Shown here in pieces: positions 10,001 to 16,717 of a stretch of DNA of 64,000 bases. Position 1 is the stretch's first letter. The number at the start of each line of letters is the position of its first letter. The translations under genes were made by a program, and so were the position numbers. The notes beneath the pieces were generated by a model. That model saw only the letters and a list, made by a program, of their open reading frames with translations, made no database searches and had not been told where the DNA came from. Source of the DNA: Chloroflexota bacterium (lineage in GTDB: Bacteria; Chloroflexota; Anaerolineae; UBA1429); NCBI GenBank assembly GCA_012729455.1, contig JAAYDC010000009.1:44598-108597 (forward strand), in the 5' to 3' direction.

Positions 10001-10332
10001 CCGAACGAACACGCGCTCCGCGGAGCACAAGGGCTCAGACGTACGTTCTGGATGAGATGCGGCGCCTTTACAGTGAGACGCGAAATGAGCAATTTAGGCA
10101 ATCCATCGACCTGTTGGTGAGAACTTTCAGTCGGCCCGTGGTTCGCATAGCCGTGCGCCAAGCGCTCAACCGCCTGTGGCGCGATCAGGTCGTGGGCCTC
10201 GAGCTGGTGCGGGCGCTGAGGCAGATCCACAACCAGTTCCGTCTGGACATGGACAGCCACCCGAATAAGGCCGATGATGGCCAGGATGACCTGCCGATCA
10301 TCGTGTGTTCTGAGGGCGGTTCAGCTCAGTGA
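7021..10332 (+). CDS. PLD (HKD) nuclease - SNF2 helicase/translocase fusion
   Basis: An 1103-residue ATP-dependent DNA-acting protein. The N-terminal phospholipase-D domain has the catalytic HxKxxxxD signature HAKAYIFD (H144, K146, D151), followed by GSSNLSLAG, the usual second PLD element. The SNF2 motor follows: GLGKT Walker A (K300), DESH Walker B (376-379), TATPRNS motif III, and QRLGRIDRIG motif VI (798-807). A single HKD motif implies dimerisation for catalysis, as in BfiI/NgoAVII-type nucleases. The ATG at 7021 has GGAG six bases upstream; an in-frame TTG lies at 7000. Being next to the Eco57I-class methyltransferase suggests this is the restriction arm. The exact family is unassigned here; a DrmD-like DISARM helicase is an alternative. 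Confidence 0.85.
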   Translation: MQHDIIDNRTEKLADHIRTILPGTARARFAVGYFFLSGLEHVADVLDGVSELRLLIGNTTNRETLEQLAEGYRRLERVEVELDAQRYTSRVRSSQAADATEGDIADSAAVLDQTDRTEQMIVSLAELIAQGRIKVRVYTRGRLHAKAYIFDYGEVMNLQGEIIPRAEAGIGIVGSSNLSLAGISSNTELNVLVHGNANHEQLVNWFDALWDESEDFDEHLMRVLRASWALAEVTPYEIYLKTLYELTKDGLDEDVGQLSLWGGDIQEQLADFQRHAVQRAIRMIDRHSGCFVADVVGLGKTYIGAAILKHFVERDRARPLIICPAPLVSMWEEFNEDYDLNARVVSMSMLTEDEVMGSEWMLTDPFYRNRDLVLIDESHNFRHTNNQRYRVLSSYLATHERRCVLLTATPRNSSLWDIHNQIRLFHPEEVTGLPIDPPNLREFFGCVERNERRLPELLSHLLIRRTRQHVLRWYGYDDETDQPVDPAHFEPYRAGRRRAYIKVAGGKQYFPGRELNTVRYSIEDTYAGLYDKIKDLLDGDGDALRYARYGLHEFVKPGKQRVDPYHSLSTAGRNLRGLMRVMLFKRLESSVQAFRLTVNRMLDSHCAFLQALDHGIVAVGDNASDLLRGTGELTDRELIKALEQVTGEYNIDDFHAEALRDAIAYDIAILERLLELTLPIGPQEDDKLQTLLGMLRQPQFQTKCLIFTQFADTADYLYEHVSVEYADSEVVSSASNSKGEIVARFAPKANRSADRLRSTGAEIRLLVTTDVLSEGLNLQDCNIIINYDLHWNPVRLIQRLGRIDRIGSEHDTIIAHNFLPELGIEEHLGLHQTLRNRIAEIHRTIGEDAAILDPDEQLNEDAMYAIYDAGDLGPLEEAEDTDTYVDLHDAEETIRQLREQQPDLYQRIVAMPNGVRCGRSCDDGYTYVYCRAGDYYRLVLLDGNGTELTRQTPAVLNWLKCAPDEPAVALPAGHNERVMDFKRDFTYEVKRRASERTRAPRSTRAQTYVLDEMRRLYSETRNEQFRQSIDLLVRTFSRPVVRIAVRQALNRLWRDQVVGLELVRALRQIHNQFRLDMDSHPNKADDGQDDLPIIVCSEGGSAQ

Positions 10333-10551
10333 TGTCTGCTGGATCAGGCTCGCGCACCGGCGCAGGTCGAACGCGCAGCCAGCCCGAGGAAAAGTCAGGT
10401 GCTGCCGTTAGCGCGGCAGCACGACCGCGTAGACCCTTCCGAAATGGGCGGGGTCAGTGTTATGAGCTAACGGTATGAGGCGGCGAAAACGCCCTTGTCC
10501 GCCGTCTCATACTGGTGTTTATACCGAACGCTCTATCGCACGCGCGCCTGC
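10333..10551. other. Convergent intergenic region with two strong hairpins
   Basis: This lies between the 3' ends of the PLD-SNF2 gene (plus) and the HEAT gene (minus). Hairpin one: GTGCTGCCG 10399-10407 pairs with CGGCAGCAC 10414-10422 around a 6-base loop. Hairpin two: a 13-base arm at 10473-10485 pairs with 10500-10512 with a single mismatch and a 14-base loop. Neither has a long U-tract. They may act as bidirectional terminators or mRNA ends. Confidence 0.5.
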
Positions 10552-11265
10552 TCAGTGTCTTTCAGCCCACCAGTTCAGCACGGACTTGCCCGTCCAGAAC
10601 ATGACCACGATGAGCCCGATACCGGTGAAAGAGATCGCCATGACAATGCCGAATTTATAGATCTTGTCGCGAGAGCCGCTCTTATCCACAAAGGTCACAT
10701 TCCAGCCGGGCATGGCGATGATATACAGGGCCACGACCGCTGCGAGACCCAGCCACATAAAGCCCATCCACCACTTGGTAAGGATAAAGAACAGGAGAGG
10801 AACCAGCCAAAGCACAAAGCCGATGAGAAAGCAGATAAGGTAGGCGGTAAATGTACTGGTGCCGGCCGCCTTTTGCGGGTTGGGCGCTGCTGCCTTTGGC
10901 GCGTCAGACTCTGCCGGCTGCGTGCTTGCGCCCTTGGTGTTGGCCATACGATTGAGCGTCGCATAGATGGCCGCCTCCTGTACGCCCGGGTCGGGGTCCT
11001 CGAGCATACCGCGAAGCTCCCTGGTGGTGGCGTCGTCGCCGCAGGGGCCCAACGCCTGCGCGGCAGCCGTGCGCACCTCCTTTACCGGGTCGCGCAGCGC
11101 CGCCAGCAACCCTGGCGCCGCGCTCACGTCGCCCAACTTTTCCAGGGCCTCCGCCGCCGCCTGGCGTACAGCTGCATCCGGCGAAGACTGCAGGAGTTCG
11201 ATCAGACCCGTTACATTCCCAGCCGCTGCCAGCGCCGCAACCTCACTATCCGCAGTCTGCTCCAT
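10552..11265 (-). CDS. HEAT-repeat membrane protein
   Basis: Predicted 237-residue protein. The N-terminal ~110 residues are three to four HEAT/PBS-lyase-type helical repeats (e.g. 'VRQAAAEALEKLGD', 'VRTAAAQALGPCGD', 'VQEAAIYATLNRM'), which usually bind other proteins. A proline/alanine linker follows, then three or four hydrophobic segments that anchor it in the membrane. The start at 11265 is fixed by a perfect AGGAGG (11271-11276) upstream; a longer frame begins at 11346 but has no ribosome site. A decayed copy of its 5' end lies directly upstream at 11377-11615. Function unknown; it may be a membrane scaffold. Confidence 0.75.
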   Translation of the reverse strand: MEQTADSEVAALAAAGNVTGLIELLQSSPDAAVRQAAAEALEKLGDVSAAPGLLAALRDPVKEVRTAAAQALGPCGDDATTRELRGMLEDPDPGVQEAAIYATLNRMANTKGASTQPAESDAPKAAAPNPQKAAGTSTFTAYLICFLIGFVLWLVPLLFFILTKWWMGFMWLGLAAVVALYIIAMPGWNVTFVDKSGSRDKIYKFGIVMAISFTGIGLIVVMFWTGKSVLNWWAERH

Positions 11266-11376
11266 GTTAACCTCCTGGTTACCTATACTAAAGTACAGTC
11301 GGAGCGTTACGTGCAGAGATGTGACAGACGGTGCGGCAGAGATCAACTGCCCACGCGGCGGCCATGCGCTTGCCCT

Positions 11377-11615
11377 ATACCGGGCCGCGCAGCGCCGCCA
11401 ACAATCCTGGCTCTGTGCTCAAGCCGCCCAGCTTGCCCAGAGCCGCCGCCTGGCGACCAGCCGCGCCCGGCGAATACCGCAGGAGTTCGATCAGACCTGT
11501 TGCGTCCCCAGCCGCTGCCCACTGCAACCTCACTGCCCGCAGTTAACTCTATTTTAACCTCATATTTTCAAACACAAAAGTACAGTCAGAGTGTCGCTTG
11601 CAGGGATGCGGCAGA
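11377..11615 (-). pseudogene. Decayed tandem copy of the 5' part of the HEAT gene
   Basis: The sequence matches 11083-11325 (leader plus first ~60 codons of the HEAT gene) at an offset of 287-294 bases, with several small indels. Shared blocks include GCAGGAGTTCGATCAGACC and GTACAGTC. The equivalent of the start codon has changed from ATG to ATA (11550-11552, minus strand), the Shine-Dalgarno has lost its consensus, and the frame shifts after about eight codons. It therefore cannot make the protein. Confidence 0.8.
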
Positions 11616-11669
11616 TAGCGCCAGGCGCGATGCGTGGGGGGAGCTCAGCCAGCGCCTGAGCTGCTGGTG

Positions 11670-11844
11670 CGCGGCATATTCTTTACCGTCTTGTCGATCA
11701 TCACGACAACCGGTTACGCAGCCGTTGATTTTGCTCAGCGGCCGCTTGCTTCACACGCCTTTTTGCTGACGCTCATGTTCGCGGGAGAGATGGCCGGATC
11801 AACCGGTGGTGGAAATAGGGTATCGCACGCGATCCTACAAGGTC
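11670..11844 (+). pseudogene. Relic of a TrkH/KtrB-type potassium channel subunit
   Basis: About 58 codons read like the region around a pore loop of TrkH: 'SIITTTGYAAVDF', then 'LMFAGEMAGSTGGGNRVS', corresponding to the family's 'SIITTTGFAtaDf' and 'LMFIGGCAGSTGGGIKV'. The family is about 480 residues; nothing upstream or downstream continues it. It sits between the decayed HEAT copy and the SDR gene, so it is a fragment left by rearrangement. No start codon with a ribosome site is evident. Confidence 0.7.
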
Positions 11845-11896
11845 TTTCCGGCAGGAATGGCAGCGAGTTCAAGGCATATCGATGTTTGACCGCAGT

Positions 11897-12646
11897 TCAG
11901 GCGTTGTTGAGCAATGCACGACCGCCATCGATCAGATAATGGGCGCCGGTAATGAACGCGGCATCATCCGAACAAAGATACATAACCAGTTTAACGATTT
12001 CAATCGGTTCAGCAGCGCGCCCCAGCGCGGTTTTCATGCGGCTCATCGCCGGGCGGGTTAGCACCGGTCCGGGGGAGACACTGCAGCACCGAACGCCGTA
12101 AGGTGCGCCGATGCGCGCCAGGGCCTTGGTCATCCCTTCGGATATACCGCTCTTTTCAGCAGAATAATCCACCGCGCCGCCGGTCACACCGTCTATGGAG
12201 CCGATATTGATAATCACGCCTCGCTTCTGGTTGATCATGTGTTCCATCACCGCGCGCGCAAACAGCATCGGTGCACGAAAGTTGACCTGTATTCCCCAAT
12301 CCAGCACTTCCAGCGGCAGGCGGGTAAACGATCCGTCTTCCAGGCCCCATACCCTTGCCGCACAGCCGCCGGCAAAGTTGATGACAATATCCACCCGACC
12401 CTGCTCGCCCATGCACTGCCCGACGACGGCCCGGATCTGCTCATACTCACGGACATCACAGACACAGGGAACCGCCCTGCCGCCATGGCTGCAGATTGCC
12501 TGCGCCGATTCGTGCAGGGGCGCTTCGTTGATGTCCACCATGTAGACGACGGCGCCTTCCTTTGCCATCTCCTGTGAAGTCAGCAATCCCATACCGGAAG
12601 CAGCGCCGGTGATGATCGCCGTGCGATCCTGAAAACGCATGTCCAT
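11897..12646 (-). CDS. SDR-family NAD(P)-dependent oxidoreductase
   Basis: A 249-residue classical short-chain dehydrogenase. Features are the nucleotide motif TGAASGMG (residues 14-21), an aspartate after beta-2 (VDIN) suggesting NAD(H) preference, an NFAGG variant of the NAG motif, and the catalytic Ser (NIGSIDG) and YSAEK pair. A second ATG at 12640 has better spacing from the AGGGAAGG ribosome site and may be the true start. It is the last gene of a three-gene minus-strand operon with a dehydroquinate-dehydratase-like protein (13 bases upstream) and a quinone-reductase-like protein. Likely oxidises or reduces a cyclic polyol or sugar-derived substrate; the exact substrate is inferred only. 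Confidence 0.85.
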   Translation of the reverse strand: MDMRFQDRTAIITGAASGMGLLTSQEMAKEGAVVYMVDINEAPLHESAQAICSHGGRAVPCVCDVREYEQIRAVVGQCMGEQGRVDIVINFAGGCAARVWGLEDGSFTRLPLEVLDWGIQVNFRAPMLFARAVMEHMINQKRGVIINIGSIDGVTGGAVDYSAEKSGISEGMTKALARIGAPYGVRCCSVSPGPVLTRPAMSRMKTALGRAAEPIEIVKLVMYLCSDDAAFITGAHYLIDGGRALLNNA

Positions 12647-12659
12647 GGCCTTCCCTTCT

Positions 12660-13436
12660 TTATACAGTTAAGTCAATGTGCCAGGGATTCTTGTTCAGCA
12701 CCGTCAGCATGTTTGTCAGATGAGGCTGTGCAGTGGTGAAACACTCGGTGTAGCGGCTGACGCAGAACGTTACCGCGTTGCCCAACTTGGGGCTGAGGAA
12801 CCGATGAGCCAGCCCGAACTTGCCGCTGCAGAGGTGAATAAAGGGGATCTTCATCTCCCGACGCAGCGCCAGTGTGGTTTTCACTGCCTCAACAAAGTCC
12901 TCTTCCGTATCGGTCATGGTCACGATCTTGGCAAAATCCACACCGCGCTTTTCCACGGCTTTCATTTGCTCCAGCACCTGCTCGCACGTCCGAGGGGCAG
13001 AGATATGAGAAGACATGACAACTTCTGCGCCAAGGGCGTGAGCACGGTCAATAGCGCGCAGCTGCTTGTCAACAATGTCAGGCTTGTCAGAAAACTCCAG
13101 CGGAGAAGGGTCAAATGTATCGGCGGGAAAGTCAATTGCCGCTGCCCCGTGCCTGGCGCAGCGCAGCAGCAATTCGACGCGCCCTTCCTCCGTGAACGGG
13201 CATGGATTCGGACGGTAGTACAGCGCCATTACCGGCCGATTTGTTGCCTGTATCAGCCGGACAAGATTCTCATCGGTGAGGTTGTCTTTTCCAAGCGCTT
13301 CCAGATGGATAGCAAATGCCGGAGCCCCTTCATATTCGCCGTTTTTAATGGTTGCCACCATGTTGGCAATCGTCCGATCTGAAAGAATGCAGGCAACAAT
13401 CGGCCGCGGCAGGTTCAAAAAAGAGGGTCTCTTCAC
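12660..13436 (-). CDS. Type I 3-dehydroquinate dehydratase-like protein
   Basis: A 258-residue predicted TIM-barrel aldolase-type enzyme. It keeps the Schiff-base pair of type I dehydroquinases: a His in VVMSSHIS and a Lys in FAKIVTM. It also keeps the late Arg (FGLAHRF) and the 'NAVTF' strand equivalent to 'GSaaTF'. The early substrate-contact motif E-x-R is altered to E-A-L (IHLEALG), so substrate specificity may differ from 3-dehydroquinate. The start is GTG at 13436 with AGGAG eight bases upstream. It sits in an operon with an SDR and a zinc-less MDR reductase and no other shikimate gene is near, which favours a catabolic role such as quinate or cyclitol breakdown over aromatic biosynthesis. 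Confidence 0.7.
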   Translation of the reverse strand: MKRPSFLNLPRPIVACILSDRTIANMVATIKNGEYEGAPAFAIHLEALGKDNLTDENLVRLIQATNRPVMALYYRPNPCPFTEEGRVELLLRCARHGAAAIDFPADTFDPSPLEFSDKPDIVDKQLRAIDRAHALGAEVVMSSHISAPRTCEQVLEQMKAVEKRGVDFAKIVTMTDTEEDFVEAVKTTLALRREMKIPFIHLCSGKFGLAHRFLSPKLGNAVTFCVSRYTECFTTAQPHLTNMLTVLNKNPWHIDLTV

Positions 13437-13469
13437 TGTTCTTCTCCTTCTCGAGGAGTGACCTATCGG

Positions 13470-14465
13470 TCAGATTCCGGTCGATTTCGTTGTCAGAACG
13501 ATTTTCCCCACGTGCTTGCCGGAAGCCATGATCGCATGTGCTTCCTCGGCTTGCTGGATAGGCAGCACCTTGAAGATTGCAGGGTGGATGCTGCCGTTTT
13601 CCAGCATCGGCCAGATCTCCCGCACCATGCGGGCAAGGATATCGGACTTTTGTTCCGGCGTGCGGCTTCTGAGCGTTGTGCCGATCAGGCGTGTGCGGCG
13701 CACATACATGCTGCGCAGGTCAACATTGGTATAGTCCCCGGCCAGCGTTGCGATCATGATCCACCGGCCGCCAACGTTCATGTACGGCAGGCATTCACCA
13801 ACAGGGGCATCGCCCAGGCAATCGATGGCGATGTCCACACCATGGCCTGCTTCCAGCTCCGCCTTGAAAACGTCAGCCAGTTTTTGCCGTGTTGAATTCA
13901 CGACAATATCTGCTTTCAGATACGCGATTGCTTTGGCTTGGTCATCTGAAATCACGGTTGTAATCACACGAGCTCCGTAGGCCTTTGCCACCGGGATCAC
14001 AGCACTTGCAAGGCCGCTGGCGCCTGCCTGCATCAGCAGCGTCTCACCTTTTTGCAGGTTGCCATCATAAAACAAAAACAGACACGCTGCGCCAAAAACC
14101 TCAGGAAGCGCTGCCGCTTCTATCATGCTCAATCCCCGGGGAATCGGCATCAGCATACCGGAAGGTACCGCCACATATTCAGCATAACCGCCGCCGCCAA
14201 GGAGCGCGCAGACCTGGTCGCCCACATGCCACTTGCCTTCCTCTTCAACCCTGGGACCAACGGCTTGGATGACGCCTGCCGCTTCCAGACCGAACCATTC
14301 CGGCCAACCAGCAGGCGGCGGATATTGTCCCGCTCTTTGCAAAAGATCGGCGCGATTCAGCGCGGTTGCATGAATTTCAAGCAGAACCTCATCCTCTTTG
14401 GGCTCTGGATCCGGAACAACGCTCCAGTGCAGTTTTCCATCGTCACCAACTAATACCGCATGCAT
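13470..14465 (-). CDS. NAD(P)H:quinone oxidoreductase (QOR/PIG3 subfamily of MDR)
   Basis: A 331-residue medium-chain reductase. The N-terminal GroES-like fold has 'ALNRADLLQRAGQYPPP', diagnostic of the PIG3/QOR group, and lacks the catalytic-zinc cysteine/histidine set. The cofactor domain has AGASGLASA (the AxxGxxG-type NADPH loop). The start at 14465 has GGAGG ten bases upstream and replaces a longer frame from 14513. First gene of the operon with the dehydratase-like protein and SDR. It probably reduces an enone or quinone with NADPH. Base composition is somewhat lower in GC than the flanking operons, compatible with acquisition by transfer. Confidence 0.85.
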   Translation of the reverse strand: MHAVLVGDDGKLHWSVVPDPEPKEDEVLLEIHATALNRADLLQRAGQYPPPAGWPEWFGLEAAGVIQAVGPRVEEEGKWHVGDQVCALLGGGGYAEYVAVPSGMLMPIPRGLSMIEAAALPEVFGAACLFLFYDGNLQKGETLLMQAGASGLASAVIPVAKAYGARVITTVISDDQAKAIAYLKADIVVNSTRQKLADVFKAELEAGHGVDIAIDCLGDAPVGECLPYMNVGGRWIMIATLAGDYTNVDLRSMYVRRTRLIGTTLRSRTPEQKSDILARMVREIWPMLENGSIHPAIFKVLPIQQAEEAHAIMASGKHVGKIVLTTKSTGI

Positions 14466-14570
14466 ATAGGTTCTTCCTCCCGCTTCTATATACCCGGCAC
14501 ACTGATTCAGCATCAGCGATTGCCGTATTCATCCGCCGGTTCGCCCATCCGCCGAATGCGCACTTATCCT

Positions 14571-14640
14571 GGGCCCAACAGGGGGCGGGCCTGTTGCATA
14601 CGAAAAAAGTCCGGTGCTCTGGCCATTGAGCGGTGGGCAT
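14571..14640 (-). pseudogene. Decayed tRNA-Arg copy (adjacent)
   Basis: This aligns over its full length with the tRNA-Arg gene at 14648-14720: GGGCCCAAC acceptor/T-stem end, CCGGTGCT and CCATTGAG D-arm segments. The anticodon arm is broken (loop CTTTTTT with unpaired stem bases) and the T-loop lost its TTCGA motif. It shares GAGCGGTGGGC and CCGGTGCT with the other decayed copy at 18808-18879 and not with the intact gene, so the two decayed copies are closest relatives. Confidence 0.75.
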
Positions 14641-14647
14641 GCTCCAG

Positions 14648-14720
14648 CGCGCCCAACAGGGGTCGAACCTGTAACCTACGGATTCGAAGTCCGGCACTCT
14701 ATCCATTGAGCTATGGGCGC
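14648..14720 (-). tRNA. tRNA-Arg (anticodon TCG)
   Basis: A complete cloverleaf on the minus strand. The acceptor stem GCGCCCA pairs with TGGGCGC, the anticodon loop is CT-TCG-AA on a CGGA/TCCG stem, and the T-arm is ACAGG-TTCGACC-CCTGT. It reads the CGA codon. CCA is not encoded. A promoter lies 11 bases upstream. Confidence 0.93.
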
Positions 14721-14730
14721 GGTTAAATCC

Positions 14731-14758
14731 ATTCTAGACACACCCAACGGGGCGTCAA
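14731..14758 (-). promoter_or_regulatory. Promoter of tRNA-Arg
   Basis: On the minus strand TTGACG (14758-14753), 16 bases, TAGAAT (14736-14731), ending 11 bases before the mature tRNA 5' end. The block is repeated almost exactly before the decayed copy at 18890-18917. Confidence 0.6.
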
Positions 14759-14827
14759 CCTGGCGGGTCATTTCTGGTCTTGTGTATTGAGGGGGTTGTC
14801 GCAGCTCGGCAAACGTAAAAAATGCCG

Positions 14828-14856
14828 TTGGCCGGTCTTAACATACATGCTAAAAT
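14828..14856 (+). promoter_or_regulatory. Promoter of the sialidase-like gene
   Basis: TTGGCC (14828-14833), 17 bases ending in TGC, then TAAAAT (14851-14856): an extended -10 promoter about 60 bases before the start codon at 14918. Confidence 0.5.
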
Positions 14857-14917
14857 ATCAATATACGGCTCACAGGTAAACCGACAACTACATCATTAAA
14901 GTGAGAGGTACTTGGAA

Positions 14918-15958
14918 ATGGGCATCAAAAGAACCATAACCGAACGGGAGATTTTCGTAAATCATCAGGCGAACCGCCGCAGCGGTCACATGGGTCACGC
15001 CCTGCTTGACTGCGGAGAGGGCAAGATCCTTGACTTTTACTCAAACTGCGACGGCGAGCGGGTAGAAGGCCACAGCGGCTACGGCTGGATGGAATACAAG
15101 GTCAGCCGCGACTATGGCAGGACCTTTGGCGAGGCAAAGGTTCTGGAGTGCTCCCGCAAGGTCTATGATGAGGGAATACACACGGCACTCTGCGAGAAGG
15201 CAATCAAGGCGCCCAACGGCGATATCCTGCTGTTCTTTCAGATTACAGACGCCTCAAAGCCCATTTCCTGCGAGCCTTGGTCCTCCCCTGGCATAGCTAT
15301 CAGCAAGGACAACGGCGAGACTTTCTCGGATATCATGCCCACCGGCATGGACGCGGGACGCGTCTACGACGTGGTAAGCGACGGCAAGAGCATCTATGTC
15401 ATTATGCAGTCAAACGACGCGGCGGTGGTTTTCATTGGCAACCGTCCGGAGCACTGCTATAAACTGTACCGGAGTGACGACTGCGGTAAGAGTTTCACGT
15501 CCTATGTCATCTCCATCGACGCCCAGGGCAAGGGCTATGGTGCACTAGAGTTTATGGAGGACGGCGCACTCATAGCATACGTGTACGATGCAAATCACGA
15601 AGACGCGCCGGTGTATGCTATTTCCCGCGACCGGGGCGTCACCTGGTCAGAGCCTGCTCGCGCCAGCACTCAAAAGCTGATCCGCAATCCCCAGCTTGTA
15701 CGGGTGGACAATGTCTGGTTCCTGCTTGGACGCAATGGCGGCGCCGGGGATGGTCTGGTGCTCTATACATCGAATGACGGCATCAGTTGGGACGACGGCG
15801 AAATGCTGGACAAGCGCCCCGAGGGCGGCGGCACCGGCTATTACAGCAACATGCTTGTGATACGCGAGCCGGGTGAGAAACCCCGGGTGCTGATGCAGTA
15901 TTCCCACGTCTATGACAAGAACCGGGTGAATATCGCCCATCGTTATATTCTGCTGTAG
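14918..15958 (+). CDS. Sialidase-like Asp-box (BNR) beta-propeller protein
   Basis: A 346-residue protein with five Asp-boxes (S-x-D-x-G-x-T/S-F/W): SRDYGRTF 63-70, SKDNGETF 129-136, SDDCGKSF 186-193, SRDRGVTW 236-243 and TSNDGISW 284-291. This is the fold of exo-alpha-sialidases and related glycan-binding proteins. No signal peptide is seen, so it is probably cytoplasmic. The start 14918 is preceded by GAGAGG nine bases upstream; an in-frame TTG at 14912 is less likely. Sialidase activity is not proven: the arginine triad cannot be confirmed by eye. It stands alone between tRNA-Arg and a decayed gene copy, so it may be an acquired gene. Confidence 0.75.
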   Translation: MGIKRTITEREIFVNHQANRRSGHMGHALLDCGEGKILDFYSNCDGERVEGHSGYGWMEYKVSRDYGRTFGEAKVLECSRKVYDEGIHTALCEKAIKAPNGDILLFFQITDASKPISCEPWSSPGIAISKDNGETFSDIMPTGMDAGRVYDVVSDGKSIYVIMQSNDAAVVFIGNRPEHCYKLYRSDDCGKSFTSYVISIDAQGKGYGALEFMEDGALIAYVYDANHEDAPVYAISRDRGVTWSEPARASTQKLIRNPQLVRVDNVWFLLGRNGGAGDGLVLYTSNDGISWDDGEMLDKRPEGGGTGYYSNMLVIREPGEKPRVLMQYSHVYDKNRVNIAHRYILL

Positions 15959-16044
15959 AGTTTAACCTGCTTAAAAAGACGTCGATTTTTCAGCGCTTAA
16001 CACAGGTCGGTCGGCGAATATCGAATATTATCGGGTTTTCGACA

Positions 16045-16231
16045 CGGTGCGCGAGACGGCCGCACACCTTGAATAAATCAAGCCCATTGGTACGCTTCCG
16101 GGTCAGATATCAGCTGACGAGGTCACACCTTCACTGCCACAGGCGTGGAGAGCGGCGTGATCCGGCTGAGCTATGAGGTAGAACTGGCCCATACCAATTC
16201 TGAGGGCGAGACGTACCAGACCGGCGGCGCC
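16045..16231 (+). pseudogene. Decayed copy of the 3' end of the lipoprotein metallopeptidase gene
   Basis: The sequence is closely similar to 18535-18721 of the intact gene downstream, with long identical blocks such as CGGCTGAGCTATGAGGTAG and GGCGAGACGTACCAGACC. It has an in-frame TGA early on (CCT-TTT to CCT-TGA) and later indels. Only the last ~60 codons remain; no 5' part is found. Confidence 0.85.
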
Positions 16232-16255
16232 TGATGAACAGGAGCAGGCGCCGCC
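16223..16255. repeat. Perfect 11-bp inverted repeat
   Basis: GGCGGCGCCTG at 16223-16233 pairs perfectly with CAGGCGCCGCC at 16245-16255 around an 11-base loop. It starts exactly at the end of the decayed peptidase copy. No U-tract follows, so it is not a classical terminator. It may be a terminator remnant or a rearrangement junction. Confidence 0.6.
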
Positions 16256-16717
16256 AGCTTGAGTTACCGGATGACGGCCGCCAATCCTGCTCCGTGTATT
16301 CCGAGTACGCCCTCAACCCCTTGACAAATCTGCGGGCTTGTTGGAGAATGCCAACAGGTCTCTGAATCCTGAGGGAAGCGCTATTCACCCGCAGAAGGTC
16401 AGAGTCCTTCCTCTGCGGTCTCGCCAACCGAATATAAAGCCGATTCCACAGCCTTCCAAAGGAGGGAGCAGTAAGGCGGCGTGTTTATGAGAATCGCCGG
16501 TTAAGCTACAACTGCTTCAGGGACATTCCTCTCATACATATTACGGCGAGACATACACGCTGCCGCACGTTACAAAATCACTTTCCGAACGACCGCCTGT
16601 GTTTACTGACGCTGATACCAGATTCGCTGTCCTGGCACAACGCCGAAATGCAGGCCAGCGAGCACATGCTCCAAAGGTTGCGATTTGTTGCTGTCATTTC
16701 ACGCTGGAGGATTGATC
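16256..16717. other. Non-coding stretch before the metallopeptidase
   Basis: No supported gene. GC is lower than the flanks and the short open frames show no protein-like features. It probably holds the promoter and leader of the lipoprotein gene plus debris of the duplicated copy. No clear -35/-10 pair was identified. Confidence 0.5.

Noticed and set aside
3065..10332. A complete BREX or DISARM locus
   Set aside because: No pglZ, brxC, drmA or drmB candidate is found on either side; only the methyltransferase and the PLD-SNF2 protein are present.
10495..11769. A 424-codon plus-strand frame across the HEAT gene and its decayed copy
   Set aside because: It runs antisense to a gene with a perfect ribosome site and crosses a pseudogene; its composition is not protein-like.
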